Shown here: positions 58,861 through 64,000 of the stretch, in pieces
Layout of the letters: each line of letters begins with the position of its first letter
Position numbering within the stretch: position 1 is the stretch's first letter
DNA from: Epiperipatus broadwayi
Lineage: Eukaryota; Onychophora; Udeonychophora; Euonychophora; Peripatidae
Length of the DNA: 64,000 nucleotides
Direction of reading: 5' to 3'
NCBI GenBank assembly: GCA_028023455.1
Contig: JAQFVV010006845.1
Location: 126,001-190,000 of the forward strand
The notes under the pieces: generated by a model
The model's input: only the letters and a program-made list of their open reading frames with translations
The model's database searches: none
What the model was told of the DNA's origin: nothing
Made by a program: the position numbers and the translations under genes

Positions 58861-61844
58861 AATATAAACAATCGTAATAATTTTTATTGTAACCCCATGA
58901 CAGAGTTTACATGCATGACTTTTTGGCAAATGTATCTGTATTTTTTATTGTATATTCTAAGATGTATAAAAGTCATGTATAAAATATATTATGAAGAAAT
59001 TAAAAATAATAATGATAAAAAGTAAAAATGTATTACAAATATTTATTGTAAAATAAAATTAACTATTAATATTACCATGTCGCTATGAAAACCAATCGAA
59101 AAATAAAAAAAAAAAGAAATTCTTATATCAACTGCTTTTCAAAGAAAAGAGAGTGAATTATTTTTTTGTTGCACTATTACAAAGTGGAAGTCAAGAAAAT
59201 CTTAATGATTATTTAAAAAAATATAATGCAGTTTCAGGGATGGAAACTTCAGAGTGCTTCATTATGAAATTTCCAGTACTGTAGCTTTTTATAAAACTGT
59301 AAATAAATAAACGCCCTAGAAGTTAATTTCAATTTCATCAGCCTAATAATTGCTTTTAAATACTGAAAGTATGAAGAATCTTTTTCTCTAATTACTTGTC
59401 CAATTGAAATACTCTTTATGACTAGATTTATAAATCTGCATAATTATTACACTCTGAATCATAAGGGAAAAAAAATTATGGGAATCAATTGTTATTGAAA
59501 CAAATCACAAGAAATTAAAATGTTAAACATTGCTTGCAGATGTTGAAACTATGAGAATTTTTGTGGCCATATGTGTCTATCATCAAAAGTTAATGTATCA
59601 TGAGCTCCATGAAACATAAATAGGTTACTGAATAAACTCATTACAAACTTTTTTTATAAATAAACAAAGATTTTTTTGTCATGCCTGCATTCCATACAAA
59701 TATTTAGAAGTAAATATACAAATACAATTTATATTATTTTCATTCTGTTTGTTTGTTAAAATTGAAGTTATTATTAATAATTTTCTTGCTTGTTTATTTC
59801 TCATTGCGCTCTAAGTATATTATTTTATCATTTAATAATACTATTAATGTGGAGAGGATAATGGTCAGGAAACTTGGCTGAACCTGCATAAAGACTTGTC
59901 TTTTATGTGTGTCTAGTTTGGTCACTATACATATCTAATATAAATTAATTATTAAAATAAAACTTATATAGTCACTTCTTTATTACATGTTTGCTCTTTA
60001 GATGTTCATAATTCTTGTAGACTAAATTAATTCATGAATATCACTCACTTATTATTATATATTTATTATCCATTAGTATTTTGTTAAAAAGGATAATTAT
60101 CATTACAATATATTGTAACAGTAAATAATTGAGGAATAGGGCAAGACTCTTATTTATTATACTTCATGAACTGGGCAAGACAAAATTTAAAGCAAATTTC
60201 TAACTTCAAAATAATATCAGACTCAAAATATTAGCTAAATATAATTCAGAAACAAAGGAACACTTTATTAAATCTGGATTATATTTTCGATAACGAAATA
60301 AAATATAATAATCTGTTCCAATATCATAATCTGTTTCATGTTTAGTAATATAGCTTATTCATTAAAATTCAAAAAGTATTTAAATATTGTTTCAATATTC
60401 TCAAGGCAAAATAAATAAACTAACAAAATTAAGCTCTATAATATGATCCCCGACGTTTGACAAATGATGTATTCTCTAAAAGAAGTAAAATGAAGGCAAT
60501 TTTTATAAATAAAAATTAGTTCATATTTTATTCACGTTTATATAAAAATGAAAATGATAATAATAATAGCTGTTTCATTATAGAGGCTTTCAAGATAATT
60601 TATGAACATTGTGTTTAAATAATAAATGTTATCAGATATTTATATATTTTAATAAAGACTATCTCTATTATGTGAATAAATAAATAACGGTTAAATAATT
60701 TTAAATACACTTTTTTGGTAAACAATCATTATTTTTTTAACTACATGAAATTTTATCTAATCTAAATATATATATTCTTCTTAAATTTCCATCAATAGCT
60801 AAGTATAAAATATATCCACACAAAAAAATTACTTTTTATTTGGTGGCATACTGCTTGAATAAGATAAGAGCATTATTATATACACATAAACTTATGATGC
60901 TTCAATTTTATTAATACTTAACAGGGTTTAAATAAATAAATACTACCACAATGTTAAAGTTACTAATTCTCAAATGCATATTTATAAAATGACTTTTTCT
61001 CCTACTTGTATATTGATCTAACTTACGAGAACTATTACAAAGCTAATTTATCTTTAAACTTATTTCTGAAGATTAAACGAATTTTCATAAGTTGTATATA
61101 AAAATATATATAAATACATATGTTAGAATAATAAAAGTAATTTAATAATTAAATAGTCTTTACCCATATGAGATTCCAATATATTTTTAAATTTAACATA
61201 TCTATATTACTCAACAGATATGTGTGTGTTACAAATCATATAAGTTAACCATCGAATTCAATACCTGTTCTTTTTTTCAATTGAGAATACTAAAAGAAAT
61301 CGGAACATATACAACAATATATATATCTAAATATTAATCATGTCTAATTTTAACCGTTCTCTCTAGTGTCTCCTTTATTTTTATTTATTAAAAAAAAGGT
61401 TTTAAGATAATTTCGAAAGTCGATGTTTTATTTTCAAACTTGGAAGACCAGATGTTAAGATGCTTGAACAAAGTCTTGCTTGTCTGACATGCAGTTATTT
61501 TGAAATCACATCATCTAGCAGTTAAATATTTATTTATTTTTAAATAATCAGAACAAACCGGTGCAATTAATCAATAGTTTTCGTAAATGCATAGTGGAGT
61601 GGGATGTTAACAGCCTTTTTCTCCAGGGATTGGGATAGGTAGTTGTTAATGATTTTCTGACTGATAGAATTTGGCAGTTAACAACAAAGAGTTTAATGAA
61701 ACTTCAGACTGCTTAACCTGTGTACTGATGCATATCGATAATTTGTTTACACTTTAAAAATGAATTTTATTATCTCAGTTATATTTGAAAACATGTATAT
61801 TATATATTCTTTTAAGGTAGATGTAATTAGAGGAGATTTTAGCC
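58861..61844. other. AT-rich non-coding stretch
   Basis: No gene, RNA or known element is recognised. Scattered CpG is present near 61290-61600 ('tttcgaaagtcgatgtttta') without a definable exon. Confidence 0.6.
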
Positions 61845-62075
61845 CAGAAATTCATATTCCCTTTAGTCATCCACTCCATTTTATACAACCAACGTGCACG
61901 ACCACCTAAATACGAAAAAGATAAATGATCTCCAATATGCCTATTTCGTACTGAACTAGCCAGCACTCGTCATTTATATTTTTCACATGTATGTGGTTAT
62001 GTGTGTATGTTATATAAGATGGAGTGGATGACTAAAGGGAACTTGAAATTCTGGGTTCAAATACCCTTTAATTCT
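61845..62075. repeat. Palindromic pair of family A heads
   Basis: The left arm (about 61846-61905, 'agcccagaaattcatattcc', 'tagtcatccactccatttta') pairs with the right arm (about 62000-62065, 'taagatggagtggatgacta', 'ttgaaattctgggttcaaat'). The middle, 'gaaaaagataaatgatctcc' and 'ccagcactcgtca', matches family A ('caaaaagataaataatcgcc', 'ccagcactcatca'). So this is a diverged family A core with its tRNA-like head present in both orientations. The open frames of 63 and 74 codons here share WMTKGN..FW because they read the two arms of the palindrome, and are not genes. Confidence 0.6.
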
Positions 62076-62647
62076 GTCAGTTATGAGGAAAAAGCAGAAA
62101 AACTAGCAAGCAAAAACTTTGCTAAATCAGATGGAAGTGTTAACAGAATAAAAAACAAACAAACAATAATATATATTAGGGATCACTCCTCAAAATTCTT
62201 TTTATATTATTCAGCATTTTCATAATTTTTAATTATCTAGCTTCTCCAGTCTCGTACTGTCCAACTTTTATTGTTAGCTATAACATTCATGCACTCACCA
62301 GATAATAATTTATTTTTGAACATTCAAGCATTCAAGAGAAGGAATCAGTATAAGTTATAATGCAGATACCTTTAAATGAATAAACATTAAAATATGTATA
62401 AAATCTTTATATAAAAACAAAGATTACAAATCAATTTTCTGATTTTTTTTACAGATAACACGCACATTCTCTTAGTTATCTATACCAAACATTATTTTTA
62501 ATAGCCATTTGATTTTATTCAGTCACTTATTCATCATTACATCTGATTGATTGGTTGTCATATAAGCATTCTAAAAGCGCATGCGAGAAGGTTTCAACCA
62601 TTCACTTTATTCCCTCCTGTTTTTATAATTATATTGAATTCTTATTA
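62076..62647. other. AT-rich spacer
   Basis: No gene or known repeat. It lies between the family A palindrome and the last fold-back. Confidence 0.6.
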
Positions 62648-62975
62648 CAACAAATTAAAAAATTATTATTTTTCTTTTCAAAAACTTTATTTTCTTATAT
62701 CAATACTGAACATATATAATACAAACTCCAACGTTTCAACTGTTTTAACTTCTTACAGTCATTTTAAACCATATCTCTCTCCCATTACTATTTATTATTA
62801 CACTTCCTTTTACATTGTAATAATAAATAGTAGTGGGAGAGAGCTGTCCTTGAAAATGATTGTAAGAAGATAAAACAGTTGAAACGTTGGAGTTTGTATT
62901 ATATACATATATGTTCAGTATTGATATAAGAAAATAAAGTTTTTGAAAAGAAAAAGGATATTTTTTAATTTGTTG
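62648..62975. repeat. 328-bp fold-back with GAAACGTTGG motif
   Basis: Near-perfect arms are centred near 62812 (TTATTATTACA, 12-base loop, TTGTAATAATAA). Matching pairs include 'caacaaattaaaaaat' with 'attttttaatttgttg', 'caaaaactttattttcttat' with 'ataagaaaataaagtttttg', 'acaaactccaacgtttcaac' with 'gttgaaacgttggagtttgt', and 'tctctctcccattactattt' with 'aaatagtagtgggagagagc'. Each arm, read outward, has CTGTAAGAAG (or TTGTAAGAAG)...CAGTTGAAACGTTGG, then AATAAAGTTTTTG, the same order as the 34-kb arms. The 108-codon frame at 62547-62873 runs through the palindrome and is not credible. Confidence 0.7.
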
Positions 62976-64000
62976 ATATTATTGGAGAACATATATATTT
63001 TAAAATAAAAAGTGATTGTACATTTGTTCTTATTACAAATGTAAACAAAACGCCAACATTAGTTGAAATAATTGAAACTTTTTTTTAAAAAAAAAAAAGA
63101 ATTGTAGCGTCTATCAAAATGTTTATACATTTAAAACAAAGATATCTAAGGGATTAGAAGATATTTATTCTTTAAGAATAAAAACAATCAAGTAACTAAT
63201 AAACTTTTTTCTTTTCTTTATCCTTCCCCCCTCTTTTTTAAATGCGACTATCTTAAGGGTTGACCTGGCTCTCACAAAAATAAAATATCATTACTGACAA
63301 TTAAATGTACTACAATAACAAACAATGACTTTATTATATACCCACAAAAAAATTATTTAAGTAAGTTCTTCTGTCATTTCTCTTTTCTTAATAATATACA
63401 ATATCTATTATAGACATAATCAAATTGAAGTTAGGTTTTCCTTTTATTTTCGAAACGGCATAATAATTATTTTTATAAACATGGGTTTTATTAGCAATGC
63501 TAATCACTCTTGATACATTGGCCTAAGGTTTTATGTGTTACATGTTCCTCTCAGCCCATCAAGTATATAGATCATATGTGTATTTTCTCTGATTTTTTTT
63601 TGTCTATGTTCTAAGGTTCCTCATACAAATTTCAAAAAAAAAGTATTGTTGTCCCTGCCGGTGACTAACATGGAATCCAAACAAATATTAACTTGCCATG
63701 AACAAACAATCTATTTTAACTAAGTTTATATGGGTAAAACTTTATTTTAATTAATTAGTAATGAATAATATAATGAATTAAATAAACTATAACAGATTGA
63801 TCCATAATGAGACAATAGATATAAGATCCACAGAGCCAAAAGTTCCCTGGATAACACTTAAAAATTGAAATATGAACATATATTTTTCATAATAATTAGA
63901 ATTGATAATATAAGAATTATCTAATTTTTTCTAATATAATATTTATAAAAAAAGTAAATAAGATCATATAAGTGACACAAAGTTCTACCAACATATTTAT
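62976..64000. other. AT-rich stretch to window end
   Basis: No gene or recognised element. Poly(T)/poly(A) tracts lie near 63075-63100, and a pyrimidine-rich block near 63205-63240. Confidence 0.6.

Noticed and set aside
61775-62225. Two frames sharing WMTKGN on opposite strands
   Set aside because: The shared peptide comes from the two arms of a DNA palindrome, not from related genes.

Overview
The window is strongly AT-rich eukaryotic DNA with no bacterial-style gene packing. No open frame exceeds about 170 codons, and the only recognisable proteins are decayed retroelement fragments. The repeat content (an RTE/BovB-type LINE with a GATGAT tail, a Penelope-like element with a GIY-YIG domain, tRNA-like SINEs and long fold-back repeats) points to an invertebrate animal. 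I cannot place it more precisely. The window reads as intergenic or intronic space; no host gene could be established, apart from one weak candidate small exon at 33.77 kb.

Layout. 0-5.4 kb: a decayed RTE remnant (1.7-3.4 kb), then a dispersed repeat family in direct-direct-inverted order (4.0-5.1 kb). 5.3-8.3 kb: two tRNA-Val-like mini-SINEs, each between target-site duplications, and an inverted-repeat element. 8.3-13.4 kb: AT-rich spacer with a low-complexity patch of doubtful quality. 13.38-18.2 kb: a full-length but inactive RTE LINE of about 3.2 kb between 11-bp duplications, followed at once by a second, 5'-truncated copy. 18.3-19.7 kb: an 84-bp tandem duplication and two more copies of the inverted-repeat element, one with its interior flipped. 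19.7-32 kb: mostly featureless AT-rich DNA with one 300-bp palindrome and one 297-bp tandem duplication.

32-38 kb holds nested inverted repeats, the candidate small exon, two long fold-back repeats carrying a Penelope-like tail motif, and a third mini-SINE. 38.4-41.3 kb is a TTAA-bounded element with piggyBac-like ends. It contains an array of about 11 units of 162 or 197 bp and a CpG-rich right end. 42.1-42.6 kb is another fold-back with two tandem units in each arm. 46.9-49.0 kb and 52.4-54.5 kb are diverged direct copies of one roughly 2.1-kb segment. Between them lie a broken Penelope-like reverse transcriptase/GIY-YIG gene and a broken coiled-coil, gag-like frame. A second coiled-coil frame lies at 56.1-57.1 kb on the minus strand, followed by an RTE 3' fragment, two further copies of the 4-kb repeat family, and a fourth fold-back at 62.65-62.98 kb.

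Nothing works together as an operon or pathway. The common thread is retroelement activity: RTE machinery (which may also have moved the mini-SINEs) and Penelope-like elements, whose tails have repeatedly ended up as palindromes. All coordinates, repeat boundaries and repeat matches were read by eye without alignment software, so boundaries may be off by tens of bases.
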